NCBI RefSeq assembly: GCF_003173735.1
Contig: NZ_CP029551.1
Location: 1,119,001-1,183,000 of the forward strand
Direction: 5' to 3'
DNA: 64,000 nucleotides
Source: Methylobacterium radiodurans
Lineage (GTDB): Bacteria; Pseudomonadota; Alphaproteobacteria; Rhizobiales; Beijerinckiaceae
Under the pieces are notes generated by a model. It saw only the letters and a list, made by a program, of their open reading frames with translations. It ran no database searches and was not told the DNA's origin. The translations under genes and the position numbers were made by a program. Positions 28,746 to 37,905 of the stretch are shown here, piece after piece; position 1 is the stretch's first letter, and each line of letters opens with the position of its first letter.

Positions 28746-29540
28746 TCAAGCATCGACAACCTCCTCGGTCGCCGCGCTCGCCTCGGGCGCGGCCGTCGAA
28801 GTCAGCGGCGCAGACGCCTTCTCAGCCGTCTTGAGCTCCTCCGCGAGCGTCAGCAGGGACATCGCCATCCGTTCCACCCGCTCGCTCTGCGCGCACGGTG
28901 CTCTCATTGCGTCGAGGAGCTCGGCGTGCACCGACGAGGGCAGCGAGAGGATTTCGTCGCGGCGGCCGTCCACGCCGGTCAGGCGCAGCTTTGGCTGGAT
29001 CTTGTTCTCCGTCACGCTGCGCGGTTCAGTGGGCGTACTTGCCGTGTTGGCATCCGTGCGCCGCTTGTTACGGCTCTTCACCCACTCAACGAATTCTTCA
29101 AGCGAGATGCCCTTCGCGTAGGCCTCGTTGAGGATCTCAGCCCAGCTTGAGCACAATTTTCTCTGGGGGGTGTCCTGTGGCCGGGCAGTGACCGCCACGC
29201 AGATCAGCGAAGCGTTCTTGCGCGACGCCTTCGTCGTCTTCACCCCAGACATGCGGATGACGATGGCGAGGCGGTCAGGATCGTCGGCGATGAGCAGACG
29301 CACTTTGTAGCTTGGGTGCAGCAACTCAAGCAGGCGCTCGTGCCACTCGTTTCCAAAATGGCCTTCGCCATTACCATACGACTTGCATTCACGGCAGGCG
29401 GCTCGGATCTCCTCGATGATGTCCGCCTTCACGTTTGGCGTTTGGTTCAGTTTGTCGAAGTTTTCATCTGGGGCGAAAACTGCCGTTTCGGCAGTCGGAG
29501 CTTCCTCCGCCACAGGTGTTTGCGTCGCGCTATCGAGCAT
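28746..29540 (-). CDS. hypothetical protein of the primase island
   Basis: 264 residues. The ATG at 29540 is preferred because GGAGGG lies six bases ahead of it, while an ATG two codons earlier abuts the site. Acidic and helical N-terminus, a middle with several cysteines (IRAACRECKSYGNGEGHFG), a strand-rich part (YKVRLLIADDPDRLAIVIRM), and a low-complexity Ala/Glu C-terminus. No family recognised. Same strand and spacing as the primase genes. Confidence 0.6.
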   Translation of the reverse strand: MLDSATQTPVAEEAPTAETAVFAPDENFDKLNQTPNVKADIIEEIRAACRECKSYGNGEGHFGNEWHERLLELLHPSYKVRLLIADDPDRLAIVIRMSGVKTTKASRKNASLICVAVTARPQDTPQRKLCSSWAEILNEAYAKGISLEEFVEWVKSRNKRRTDANTASTPTEPRSVTENKIQPKLRLTGVDGRRDEILSLPSSVHAELLDAMRAPCAQSERVERMAMSLLTLAEELKTAEKASAPLTSTAAPEASAATEEVVDA

Positions 29541-29647
29541 GAACATCCCTCCAACCCTCGGAATGAGGGCGGAGAGAATTTAAACTTGGGCTGGATGCAT
29601 GTCATTTTGCGGCCTTGCAAAGTGAAGCTAACCCTTTGATCAATCTA

Positions 29648-30556
29648 TCAAACTAGCTCCGATATTTCATCCGGAAGGGGCTCGATTTGGATTTCCTCTG
29701 GCTGTATTGGGGCAGCCAATCTCAGCTCCGGCATCTCATAATCCTGTTGCTTGAGCCGAGTGCGGACAAATTCGTATTGGCCGAGATATCTGCGCAAATC
29801 CGCCATGTCATCAGTCATAGATAATAAATATTCCGCAAATGAGTTGCCAATCGGATGCAATGGTCGAAGATATCCTCCGCCAAAATGATCGAGCCAAATA
29901 AATGCGGCAAAATAATTACCTTTGCCTTTTAAAGCAAACGCTGTAGAACGCGTTTCCAGGTGCCTATAATATCCCCGGACGACGGCAAATTCGGCCTCTC
30001 GTTTGTTAATTTTCAATAAATTCTCAGCGCGTGAAAAATTGCAGTGATTATCTCCGTCTTTATAAGAATGAAATCTTAATGACACGTCATATAATGGCGC
30101 ATAGGCTCTTTGTGCAATCCTTTTGTTCACCAGCAGACGGTCGAGGTCACCCCAAGAAAGGCTGTATGATGTTTTTCTCGATGTTCTGGGATTAATTATT
30201 TGATTTAATAAGTATCGTGTTTCTGTTTGTTTGAGTAGCGCTTCGAAAGGCATTTGCAGCCTGGCTTTGGGATGGCGCTTTGCAACCACATGTTCCAGCA
30301 ATCGAACGCTGCTGAGCGTATGAGCTGCCGAAAGTGCCGCACGTGAAACCAAAATCCAGTTGTCGGGGTATTTTTTCCTCTTGGCTTGGTAGGGGTAAAG
30401 TTTTTTTCCGAGCGATATCGCAACTTGTAGTCCATAGAATTCGACAGCTCGAGACATGCGGCTATGAGATTCATCGAGAATATAGTCTAGGGCGCACCCT
30501 ATATTGTACTCAATCAATCTGTCGTGTCTCTTTAAAATAAGCATTTCAATCGCCAC
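29648..30556 (-). CDS. AT-rich hypothetical protein, likely acquired
   Basis: 302 residues, rich in Lys, Ile, Tyr and Asn, with codon choice and base composition plainly different from its GC-rich neighbours. Alpha-helical look (FYGLQVAISLGKKLYPYQAK, ALLKQTETRYLLNQIINPRT) with a conserved-looking core YFAAFIWLDHFGGGYLRPLH. No catalytic motif known to me. The initiator is GTG 30556 or ATG 30544. Composition points to recent transfer from a low-GC donor. Confidence 0.65.
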   Translation of the reverse strand: MAIEMLILKRHDRLIEYNIGCALDYILDESHSRMSRAVEFYGLQVAISLGKKLYPYQAKRKKYPDNWILVSRAALSAAHTLSSVRLLEHVVAKRHPKARLQMPFEALLKQTETRYLLNQIINPRTSRKTSYSLSWGDLDRLLVNKRIAQRAYAPLYDVSLRFHSYKDGDNHCNFSRAENLLKINKREAEFAVVRGYYRHLETRSTAFALKGKGNYFAAFIWLDHFGGGYLRPLHPIGNSFAEYLLSMTDDMADLRRYLGQYEFVRTRLKQQDYEMPELRLAAPIQPEEIQIEPLPDEISELV

Positions 30557-30589
30557 TTCTGAGGATCTAGCGCAGAATATATTGAGACC

Positions 30590-30880
30590 TTAATGAATCA
30601 GTTGAGCTTTTATATGGCTCATAAGAAGCTCCCAGCAGCAGCTGGCAAGATACGGTGTGAACGGACGGTTTGCCGAACGGCACTGCCACGCGGGTGTCCG
30701 GCCCCTACCCCAGCGCATCATCGACAGCGTGCGCTCGCCCTCCCGCACGCGGACGACAGGTGCTGCCGTGTTCGGGAAGATGCTCGGCAGCGGCGGCAGG
30801 TTGCCGGCATCGTCACGTCGGACGCCGAAGGCATCGCGGATCTCGGCCTGCGGATGGATGAGGCTGTAGAGGTTGCACAT
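30590..30880 (-). pseudogene. SRAP/YedK (HMCES-like) fragment
   Basis: Starts at ATG 30880 with the family N-terminus MCNLYSL, in which Cys2 is the residue that cross-links abasic DNA sites, followed by IFPNTAAPVVRVREGERTLS and MMRWG. The homology stops at about residue 60; the remaining codons are unrelated and no catalytic His/Glu region follows. A normal SRAP protein has over 200 residues. The breakpoint near 30700 marks an island edge or a deletion. Confidence 0.75.
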
Positions 30881-30911
30881 GCCGCCATGCTCGCCGAGGG
30901 CGCGAGCCGGC

Positions 30912-31178
30912 TCAAGTGCGGGACGGCAGCGCTCCAGGCCGCGCGGTGTCGTCCGTGTCGACCTGAGCCCGACATGCCCGGCCGTACGGGTTCGGCTGCC
31001 GGGCGCCAACTTCATGCTGATACCGGCAAGTCTGGGTCAGCCGCACGCAGACTTCATACAGGGAGGCATGCTCGCCGAAGCGCTGCCTCAGCCTGTCGAG
31101 GCAGTACGAGCCAGACCGGCGGCAGGGGCTGCAGGAGATGATCAGGCGCCGGCTCCGGAGATCGCACAGCCGCTCCAT
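30912..31178 (-). CDS. small cysteine-rich (zinc-ribbon-like) protein
   Basis: 88 residues. N-terminal half: LRSRRLIISCSPCRRSGSYC, then LDRLRQRFGEHASLYEVCVR and TCRYQ. The CxxC pair plus two later cysteines fits a small zinc site. This resembles short hypothetical proteins common in Methylobacterium accessory DNA. Its ATG overlaps the preceding stop (TGATG at 31176-31180), so it is translationally coupled to the gene at 31178-31387. Confidence 0.6.
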   Translation of the reverse strand: MERLCDLRSRRLIISCSPCRRSGSYCLDRLRQRFGEHASLYEVCVRLTQTCRYQHEVGARQPNPYGRACRAQVDTDDTARPGALPSRT

Positions 31179-31387
31179 CAGGAGCGCGGCGCGCCCGCGC
31201 GGATGTAGCCGCGCGAGATCAGCCGGTCGCGGCGCAGCGTGCGGCGCTCAGCTTCGGCCAGATCGGTAAGCGCGTCCTCGACCGCCTGCACCAACGCCGC
31301 CCAGGCATCGCCATGTGCGGCCACCCGATAGGCGAAGGCGATGCGCTCGGCCTCTGAGGGCTGAACCTCCTGGGGCTGCCCGTGCAT
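31178..31387 (-). CDS. small hypothetical helical protein
   Basis: 69 residues from ATG 31387: mainly one amphipathic helical region (SEAERIAFAYRVAAHGDAWA, ALVQAVEDALTDLAEAERRT) with a basic end. First gene of a two-gene operon with the cysteine-rich protein. No known domain. Confidence 0.55.
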   Translation of the reverse strand: MHGQPQEVQPSEAERIAFAYRVAAHGDAWAALVQAVEDALTDLAEAERRTLRRDRLISRGYIRAGAPRS

Positions 31388-31513
31388 TCCTACGTCACTC
31401 CGTGCTAGAACAAAAATAGAACATGCAGGTGGGCCGTTCCGGGTCACCGCAGGGGACAGTGCCTGTGGAAACCGTGGATAACGCCTGTTCGGGCCTTGGT
31501 GCGGAGAACCAGG

Positions 31514-31777
31514 ATGACGGCCGTGCGACGCGTGGGCAGCGACCTGCAGGTGCAGGACGGCGATGACTGCCGGCATCTTCTGCGCGTGACGAGCGTCCAA
31601 GCCCTCAGCGATACGGACCCGCTGCGCAATGAGACCTTCATCACCGCCGCCGGGCGCACGATCCGGGTGCCGCAGGCGCTCGACAGCATCGTGGAGTTGA
31701 TCGCGCCAGGCGAGCGGCTCGAGGCGGACACCCAGGACGAGCCGCGCGAGGCAACCGCCGCTGAGTGGCCGTTTTGA
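31514..31777 (+). CDS. small hypothetical protein
   Basis: 87 residues from ATG 31514, beta-rich (LLRVTSVQALSDTDPLRNET, FITAAGRTIRVPQALDSIVE). Its 3-prime end overlaps the next gene by 13 bases. No family recognised. Divergent from the small operon at 30912-31387. Confidence 0.55.
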   Translation: MTAVRRVGSDLQVQDGDDCRHLLRVTSVQALSDTDPLRNETFITAAGRTIRVPQALDSIVELIAPGERLEADTQDEPREATAAEWPF

Positions 31778-32001
31778 GCTCGGATCAGCCTGCCGATCCT
31801 GGCGAAGTGCGGTGCGCCGCCGCCGCATTCTACCTAGGGGATCACACGCTGGAGGAGGCGCTGGCGGCGTGGCGCCAGGATTACAATGCGCCAACCTTCC
31901 GGCAGCGCCGGATGCTTCTGGCGCGGCTCGGGACGGTGATCCGGCGGCTCGCCGCAGAGGCTGAGACGCTGCGCCGCCGCCATGGCCAGCCCCTTGCCTA
32001 G
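31765..32001 (+). CDS. small hypothetical helical protein
   Basis: 78 residues from GTG 31765, overlapping the previous gene. Helical pattern typical of real proteins (CAAAAFYLGDHTLEEALAAW, RQRRMLLARLGTVIRRLAAE). Likely co-translated with its neighbour; function unknown. Confidence 0.5.
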   Translation: MAVLSSDQPADPGEVRCAAAAFYLGDHTLEEALAAWRQDYNAPTFRQRRMLLARLGTVIRRLAAEAETLRRRHGQPLA

Positions 32002-32052
32002 GCCAGAAGTCCGTGTCCTATTGGCCCCATCTGCACGTCTAAGCTGAGGCTC

Positions 32053-32268
32053 ATGGGCCGTCTTCTCACCCTTCCACTGTTCACGGCGATCTTCGTGGCG
32101 CCCATCGGCTTGGCGGTAATGATAATTTGGCCGGCGATGCGGGGGACCGGCCGCATCGTCGTCGAACCTGCGGACCTCTCTGCCATGGCCTTCCTAACCC
32201 TGGGGCTGAGCGGGATCGCCGCGACCCTGGCCATGGGTCATGCGCCAAAGTCCCGCAGGTTGCGGTAA
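32053..32268 (+). CDS. small two-helix membrane protein
   Basis: 71 residues with two hydrophobic segments (LPLFTAIFVAPIGLAVMIIW and MAFLTLGLSGIAATLAMGHA) and a basic tail. First of three very small membrane proteins in a row on this strand. No known family. Confidence 0.45.
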   Translation: MGRLLTLPLFTAIFVAPIGLAVMIIWPAMRGTGRIVVEPADLSAMAFLTLGLSGIAATLAMGHAPKSRRLR

Positions 32269-32323
32269 CGCGTCTCAGCACCAGTTGGGGACGCCGTGAC
32301 CGGACACACGTGTAAGCTCCTTA

Positions 32324-32455
32324 ATGGTTCGCATGGTTCTCGCCGCGGTTGGGGCAGCCTTGTTCATCGCGGCATTGGCTGTGGGCGGAATGGGTCTTCG
32401 ACCCTGGCTTCTGTCAGAAGACGTACAGGCGTCCCACAGGCACGGGCAGCCCTAG
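32324..32455 (+). CDS. 43-residue single-helix membrane peptide
   Basis: MVRMVLAAVGAALFIAALAV starts a single membrane helix followed by a short polar tail with SHRHGQP at the end. Same length and layout as the gene at 32540-32671. Very short; support is the clean hydrophobic segment and the parallel with its neighbour. Confidence 0.4.
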   Translation: MVRMVLAAVGAALFIAALAVGGMGLRPWLLSEDVQASHRHGQP

Positions 32456-32539
32456 CCGCCCCGGCGGCGCATAAACGGGTTGCGAACCAATTGCATGCGA
32501 TGCTGGCGCCCGTTTGAGTACTCATGATACTAGTCGGCC

Positions 32540-32671
32540 ATGATTCGCGCGCTTCTCATTGTCCTGGTCGCCGTAGGCTTGGTCGGTACGATGATCGGAG
32601 CAGGCCTCATGCTCCGACAGTCGCTTGGACAAGGTGAAGCGGACCCGTTGCTCTTCGCGGGTCGCCAGTAG
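32540..32671 (+). CDS. 43-residue single-helix membrane peptide
   Basis: MIRALLIVLVAVGLVGTMIG then AGLMLRQSLGQGEADPLLFA. One membrane helix and a short polar tail, same length as the peptide at 32324. Tandem arrangement suggests a family of tiny membrane proteins; function unknown. Confidence 0.4.
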   Translation: MIRALLIVLVAVGLVGTMIGAGLMLRQSLGQGEADPLLFAGRQ

Positions 32672-33509
32672 TGCCGGCAAACCGCCGACCCCGGGCCGCT
32701 GAGCGCAGACGTCCCGCCGCCATCGTCGGCCTGATCGCGTCTGAAGGCGAAGAAGCCCCGCGCGGTGGCTACTTGCGGGGCTGAAGGGTCGAGCAAGGCG
32801 AGATCACGCGTAGGGCGGGCAGCACCACGGCAGTGGCTGCCTAGCCGATGGCCACGATCCAGTCGCCTCAGGGCAGCACGACGGCAGTAGGCGCGGCCGG
32901 GGCCGTCACGACCTCGGCGGCGAAGGCCGCGAGCGGGACGAGGATGGAGACGCTGGCGCAGGCGAACGCCAGCGCAGCGAGAAAAGCCTTGCGGGGTCGC
33001 CGGCCTCTGCGGAAGCATCACGAGGGTGCGGCTGCCGTTCACCGCGACCGTCGGGGCGGCGGGCGAGGGATTGGCCGGGACGGCGGGCGCGGCGATCCCG
33101 GCGGAGTCCGCGGCCTTCGGCTTCTGCACCGCGAGCCGGGGGCGCCGGACACCCGCGACGGTGCCGGCGACCGGTCCCAGCCGTATCCGGGCCAGGTCGG
33201 CCAGGAGCTCCTCGGCTGCCGTCGGCTGCCGCCGGCAATGCAGGACGCGCAGTGAGACCGCGAGCGGCCCGCGCAGCGCGCCACGTCCCAGCTCGGCGCG
33301 CTCGAGGCCGTCGATCCATTGCCACCCGTAGGCGCACCGCTCGCTCACGGCGACGCCCAGGGGGCCGTAGGCGTTGTGCACGGGCCGGCGCACGATGCGG
33401 TAGGAACCGCTATCCTCCAGGCTGTAGACCACTCGGATGGGAACTACGAAAGCGTGCTACACTGATGCTACGAGCTGATGGGAAAACACTTGGATTTTCA
33501 GCGCTCTGA
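32672..33509. other. stretch without a confident gene
   Basis: About 840 bases. A minus-strand frame from 33432 begins plausibly (VRRPVHNAYGPLGVAVSERC, AYGWQWIDGLERAELGRG) but drifts into arginine-rich sequence. A second minus frame around 32870-32990 encodes a signal-like stretch (RKAFLAALAFACASVSILVP) without a start codon. The two may be parts of one gene broken by a frameshift near 33000. Confidence 0.4.
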
Positions 33510-34763
33510 GTGACCCTGCACAGAATCCCGCAGGGGGACCGCTTCCACGCAACCGGCCGGGACGTGACCGAGCGTCGGGCCCTTGAGGAGCAGTTGCGGC
33601 AATCGCAGAAAATGGAAGCGGTCGGGCAGCTGACAGGCGGCGTCGCGCACGATTTCAACAACCTGCTGACCGTCATCAAATCCTCCACCGACCTCCTGAA
33701 GCGACCGAGCTTGAGTGAGGAGCGCCGGAGCCGTTACGTCGACGCCATATCCGACACGGTCGACCGTGCCGCCAAGTTGACCAGCCAGTTGCTCGCGTTT
33801 GCGCGACGGCAGGCGCTGCGCCCGACCGTATTCGATGCCGCGCAGTCGGTGGCCGCCATCGCCGACATGGTGCGCACGCTCACCGGCGCGCGCATCCGCG
33901 TCGAAACCGACACCGATGCAGGCCAGGATGCGGACGGCGAGCGGCTACCCTGCCATGTCGATGCCGATCCGAGCCAATTCGACACCGCGCTGGTGAACCT
34001 CGTGGTGAATGCCCGCGACGCGATGCAGGGCGAGGGTCGGTTGCGCATCGCGGTCAGGCGCGCCGACCGCATCCCGACCTTGCGCTCGCACCCGGCAGTG
34101 CCGGGCGACTTTGTGGCCGTGTCGGTCTCCGACACCGGCGGCGGCATCGAGCCTGACTTGCTCGAACGCATCTTCGAGCCGTTCTTCACGACGAAGGGCG
34201 TCGGCCACGGCACCGGGCTGGGCCTGAGCCAAGTGTTCGGCTTCGCCAAGCAGTCGGGCGGCGACGTCGCGGTCGACAGCGAGGTCGGCGCCGGGACCAC
34301 CTTCACCCTGTTTCTCCCCCGGTCCGCCGATGGCTGGGCTCGGGAACCCGCGCGGGACGATCCTGGACCGCTACCCGAAGGCCACGGCACCCCGGTCCTG
34401 GTCGTCGAGGACAACGTCGAAGTCGGCGCCTTCGCCACGCAAGCGCTCGGCGAACTCGGCTACCAGGCCGTCTGGGTGAAGGACGCCCAGGCCGCCCTGG
34501 CGGAGATCGAAGCCTCAGGCCAGCGGTTCGAGGTGGTCTTCTCCGACGTGGTGATGCCCGGCATGAACGGGGTCGACCTGGCCAGGGAGATCCGGCGGCG
34601 GTGGCCCTACTTGCCGGTCGTTCTGACCTCCGGCTACAGCCACGTGCTGGCCTTCGAAGGTACCGACGGCTTCCCGCTGCTGGGCAAGCCCTATTCGGTG
34701 GCCGACCTGAGCCGGGCCCTGCGCAAGGCCTTGCGGGAGCGGTTGGCACTGACGTTCGGCTGA
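33510..34763 (+). CDS. N-terminally truncated hybrid histidine kinase
   Basis: 417 residues. It opens inside the end of a PAS/PAC module ([20 protein letters not shown]), so the sensor part is missing. The rest is complete: H-box [21 protein letters not shown]-box [11 protein letters not shown]-boxes [20 protein letters not shown] and [20 protein letters not shown], and a C-terminal receiver with Asp in [14 protein letters not shown] and GKPYSV. The GTG start has no clear ribosome site. Soluble cytoplasmic kinase remnant, possibly inactive or constitutive. Closely related in design to 35117-37867. Confidence 0.8.
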   Translation: MTLHRIPQGDRFHATGRDVTERRALEEQLRQSQKMEAVGQLTGGVAHDFNNLLTVIKSSTDLLKRPSLSEERRSRYVDAISDTVDRAAKLTSQLLAFARRQALRPTVFDAAQSVAAIADMVRTLTGARIRVETDTDAGQDADGERLPCHVDADPSQFDTALVNLVVNARDAMQGEGRLRIAVRRADRIPTLRSHPAVPGDFVAVSVSDTGGGIEPDLLERIFEPFFTTKGVGHGTGLGLSQVFGFAKQSGGDVAVDSEVGAGTTFTLFLPRSADGWAREPARDDPGPLPEGHGTPVLVVEDNVEVGAFATQALGELGYQAVWVKDAQAALAEIEASGQRFEVVFSDVVMPGMNGVDLAREIRRRWPYLPVVLTSGYSHVLAFEGTDGFPLLGKPYSVADLSRALRKALRERLALTFG

Positions 34764-34866
34764 CGGGTGATGCACGCGGTTGAAAGCGTCGGCCGAGTGC
34801 GCATCCGCCAGGGACCGCGCGCGTTGTCGTCCGGCGCCAGCCGGACGCGCCAAGGGGGACAACGCC

Positions 34867-35007
34867 ATGCAATCGGACACGCCACGCCCGGGGGACGAGC
34901 CGTTGCCACCCATCGGCGACCCGCCGCCGGACCCGACGCCGCCCGAGGGCGATCCGCCGACGGAGCCGCCGGCACCGCAGCCACCCGGTCCGATCAACGC
35001 GTCCTGA
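34867..35007 (+). CDS. short proline-rich peptide
   Basis: 46 residues from ATG 34867, preceded by GGGGGA. Almost entirely Pro, Asp, Gly and Glu (DEPLPPIGDPPPDPTPPEGD). Such peptides are a recurrent feature of Methylobacterium genomes; function unknown, probably disordered. Confidence 0.5.
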   Translation: MQSDTPRPGDEPLPPIGDPPPDPTPPEGDPPTEPPAPQPPGPINAS

Positions 35008-35116
35008 CCGCACGCGCCGCTGCGTTCGGCCGCCATCTCCGACCGGGCCGCCACATCATTGAGTTTGCGTCTTCCGACCCGTCGCGGGCGAAGCGGTCGG
35101 AAACTATCGAGCCATC

Positions 35117-37867
35117 ATGCACGCATCCACACTGGACCCGGGAACGATGTCCCGCGAGGAACTGGAAGCCGAGGTTCGCCGGTTGCGTGGGCATTCGGCC
35201 TCCCTCGCGCAGATGTTCGAGCAGGCCCCGAGCTTCATCGCCCTCCTGAGCGGCCCCGAGCACCGCTTCACGCTTACCAACGCCGCCTACCAACGCATCG
35301 TCGACGGTCGCGACGTGGCCGACCGTACCGTGGCGGAGGCACTGCCGGAGGCTGCCGCCCAGGGCTACGTCGACCTGCTCGACGAGGTGTTCCGCACCGG
35401 CCGGCCTCACACGGCGACGGGTGCCAGGCTCGACCTCCAGCCCGTCGCGGGAGGGGCGATCACGGAGCGCTACCTCGACTTCGTCTATCAACCGGTCGCC
35501 GGCCCGGACGGGCGGGTCGAGGGCATCTTCGTCGAGGGCCACGACGTCACGGAGCGCACACGCGCGGAGGTCGCTCTTCGCGAGAACGAGGCGCGCTACC
35601 GGACCCTGTTCGAGAGCATCGAGGTCGGGTTCTGCATCGTCGAGATGAAGTTCGAGGGCGAACGCGCCATCGACTACCGCATCGTCGAGGCCAACCCCGC
35701 CTTCGTCGCGCAGACCGGAGCAGACGTCGCCGGCAGGTGGGTGAGCGAGTTCGCGCCGGACCTGGAGCGGCACTGGTTCGACACCTACGGCCAAGTCGCG
35801 CTGACCGGCGAGCCCGCCCACTTCGAGCATTACGCCGACGTGTTCGGGCGTTGGTTCGACGTCAGGGCCCTGCGCACCGGCGAATCCTCCGCGCACCGGG
35901 TCGCAATCTTTTTCTCGGACATCACCGAGAGGCGCCGTGTCGAGCAGCGCGCCGAGGCCGGCGAGCGCGAGTTGCGCCTTATCGCTGACGCCCTTCCGGT
36001 TCTCATCGCGTTCATCGGCGCGGATCACGTCTATCGCTTCGCCAACGAGGCCTATGTCGACTGGTTCTTTATCCCCGCCGGCGAGATCGTCGGCCGGGAC
36101 GTCCGGGACCTGCTTGGGCCGGACGCCTACGCGGCACGTCGGCCGTACATCGACCGGGCCCTCGCGGGTGAACCCGTCACCTTCGAGATGGACTGGCCCC
36201 ACCGCGACGGACGTCCCCGCGTCGCCGAGATCCGATACCTGCCGCGCCGGGACGCAGACGCTCGCGTCGACGGCTTCCACGTCTTCGTGCAGGACGTGAC
36301 CGTCCGGGTGCAGACCGAAGCCGACCTCGCCCGCCAGGTCGCCGCCCGGACCGCCGAGCGCGACCAGATCTGGCAGGCCTCGTCCGACCTGCTGTGCGTG
36401 GCCAATCTCGAAGGCTACTTCGTCGGCCTCAACCCAGCCTGGCCGCAAACGCTCGGCTGGACCGATGCCGAGATGAAGGCGCGCCCGTTCCTCGATTTCG
36501 TCCACCCCGACGACGTCGAGGCGACCGTGGCGGCGGCGAAGGGTCTGTCGCGCGGGGAGGCGCAGCTCACATTCGAGAACCGCTACCGCCGCAAGGACGG
36601 CAGCTACGTCTGGCTGTCTTGGAACGCCGTGCCGCGCGACGGGCTGATCTACTCGTCCGTACGCGACGTGACCGAGAGCAAGCGGCAGGCCGAGGCGCTG
36701 ACAAAGACGGAGGAGGCCCTGCGGCAGTCGCAGAAGATGGAGGCGGTCGGACAACTCACCGGCGGCCTCGCGCACGACTTCAACAACCTGCTCGCGGGCA
36801 TCTCGGGCTCGCTGGAACTCATGCAGACCCGGATGTCCCAAGGGCGGATGGGTGACCTCGACCGATACATGACCGTCGCCCAGGGCGCGGCCAAGCGGGC
36901 TGCCGCCCTGACCCACCGCCTGCTCGCCTTCTCTCGCCGCCAGACCCTCGACCCGAAGCCCACCAACGTGAACCGCCTCGTCACCGACATGGAGGAGCTG
37001 ATCCGGCGCACCGTGGGCCCGGCCGTCCACCTTGAGGTCGTCGGCCTCGCGGGCCTGTGGCCGGCGCTGATCGACCCGGGGCAATTGGAGAACGCGCTGC
37101 TCAACCTGTGCATCAACGCCCGCGACGCGATGCCGGACGGCGGTCGCATCACCATCGAGACCGCCAACAGGTGGATCGACGAGGCCGGCGGCCGCCAGCA
37201 CGATCTCGCTCCCGGCCAGTACCTCGGCGTCTGCGTGACCGACACCGGCACCGGCATGGCGCCGGACCTGATCGGAAAGGTGTTCGAGCCGTTCTTCACG
37301 ACCAAGCCCACGGGCGAGGGCACTGGTCTCGGCCTGTCCATGGTCTACGGCTTCGCCAAGCAGTCCGGCGGGCAGGTGCGAATCTACTCCGAGGTCGGCG
37401 AGGGGACGATGGTCTGCCTGTACCTGCCGCGGCACTACGGCGAGGCCGACGAGGACGAGGTGGCTCGCAGGCTTGCCGAAGTGGAGCAGGCCGGCCAGGG
37501 CGAGACGGTGCTGATCGTGGACGACGAGCCCTCCGTGCGCATGCTGGTCACCGAGGTGCTGGAGGATCTCGGCTACACCGCCATCGAGGCCGCCGACAGC
37601 GTCGCCGGGCTGAAGGTACTTCAGTCGGACGTGCGCATCGACCTGCTGGTGACCGACGTCGGCCTGCCGGGCGGGATGAACGGGCGGCAGATGGCCGACG
37701 CTGGCCGTGAGCGGCGCCCCGACCTGAAGGTGCTGTTCATCACCGGCTACGCCGAGAACGCCGTTCTGGGGAACGGCTATCTCCGACCCGGCATGCAGGT
37801 CCTGACCAAGCCGTTCGTGCTGGAGACGCTCGCCACCCGCATCAAGGAGCTCATCGCGGAGCGCTAG
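35117..37867 (+). CDS. soluble multi-PAS hybrid histidine kinase with receiver
   Basis: 916 residues. Four PAS modules (about 25-150, 155-275, 285-400, 410-530; for example NEARYRTLFESIEVGFCIVE and NRYRRKDGSYVWLSWNAVPR), then H-box [21 protein letters not shown]-box NLCINARDAMPDGG, G-boxes DTGTGMAPDLIGKVFEPFFT and [20 protein letters not shown], and a receiver (TVLIVDDEPSVRMLV, LLVTDVGLPGGMNG, LTKPFV). No membrane helix, so it senses a cytoplasmic cue such as light, redox or a metabolite. No partner regulator adjacent. Confidence 0.92.
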   Translation: MHASTLDPGTMSREELEAEVRRLRGHSASLAQMFEQAPSFIALLSGPEHRFTLTNAAYQRIVDGRDVADRTVAEALPEAAAQGYVDLLDEVFRTGRPHTATGARLDLQPVAGGAITERYLDFVYQPVAGPDGRVEGIFVEGHDVTERTRAEVALRENEARYRTLFESIEVGFCIVEMKFEGERAIDYRIVEANPAFVAQTGADVAGRWVSEFAPDLERHWFDTYGQVALTGEPAHFEHYADVFGRWFDVRALRTGESSAHRVAIFFSDITERRRVEQRAEAGERELRLIADALPVLIAFIGADHVYRFANEAYVDWFFIPAGEIVGRDVRDLLGPDAYAARRPYIDRALAGEPVTFEMDWPHRDGRPRVAEIRYLPRRDADARVDGFHVFVQDVTVRVQTEADLARQVAARTAERDQIWQASSDLLCVANLEGYFVGLNPAWPQTLGWTDAEMKARPFLDFVHPDDVEATVAAAKGLSRGEAQLTFENRYRRKDGSYVWLSWNAVPRDGLIYSSVRDVTESKRQAEALTKTEEALRQSQKMEAVGQLTGGLAHDFNNLLAGISGSLELMQTRMSQGRMGDLDRYMTVAQGAAKRAAALTHRLLAFSRRQTLDPKPTNVNRLVTDMEELIRRTVGPAVHLEVVGLAGLWPALIDPGQLENALLNLCINARDAMPDGGRITIETANRWIDEAGGRQHDLAPGQYLGVCVTDTGTGMAPDLIGKVFEPFFTTKPTGEGTGLGLSMVYGFAKQSGGQVRIYSEVGEGTMVCLYLPRHYGEADEDEVARRLAEVEQAGQGETVLIVDDEPSVRMLVTEVLEDLGYTAIEAADSVAGLKVLQSDVRIDLLVTDVGLPGGMNGRQMADAGRERRPDLKVLFITGYAENAVLGNGYLRPGMQVLTKPFVLETLATRIKELIAER

Positions 37868-37905
37868 CCGCGGCGTCTGACCGGTCGTCCGTTCGCCGCA
37901 GGAGA

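Noticed and set aside
34994..37435. 813-codon open frame on the minus strand
   Set aside because: Runs antisense to the four-PAS kinase; His/Asp/Val-rich shadow of GC-rich codons with no domain, while the plus strand has complete kinase motifs.
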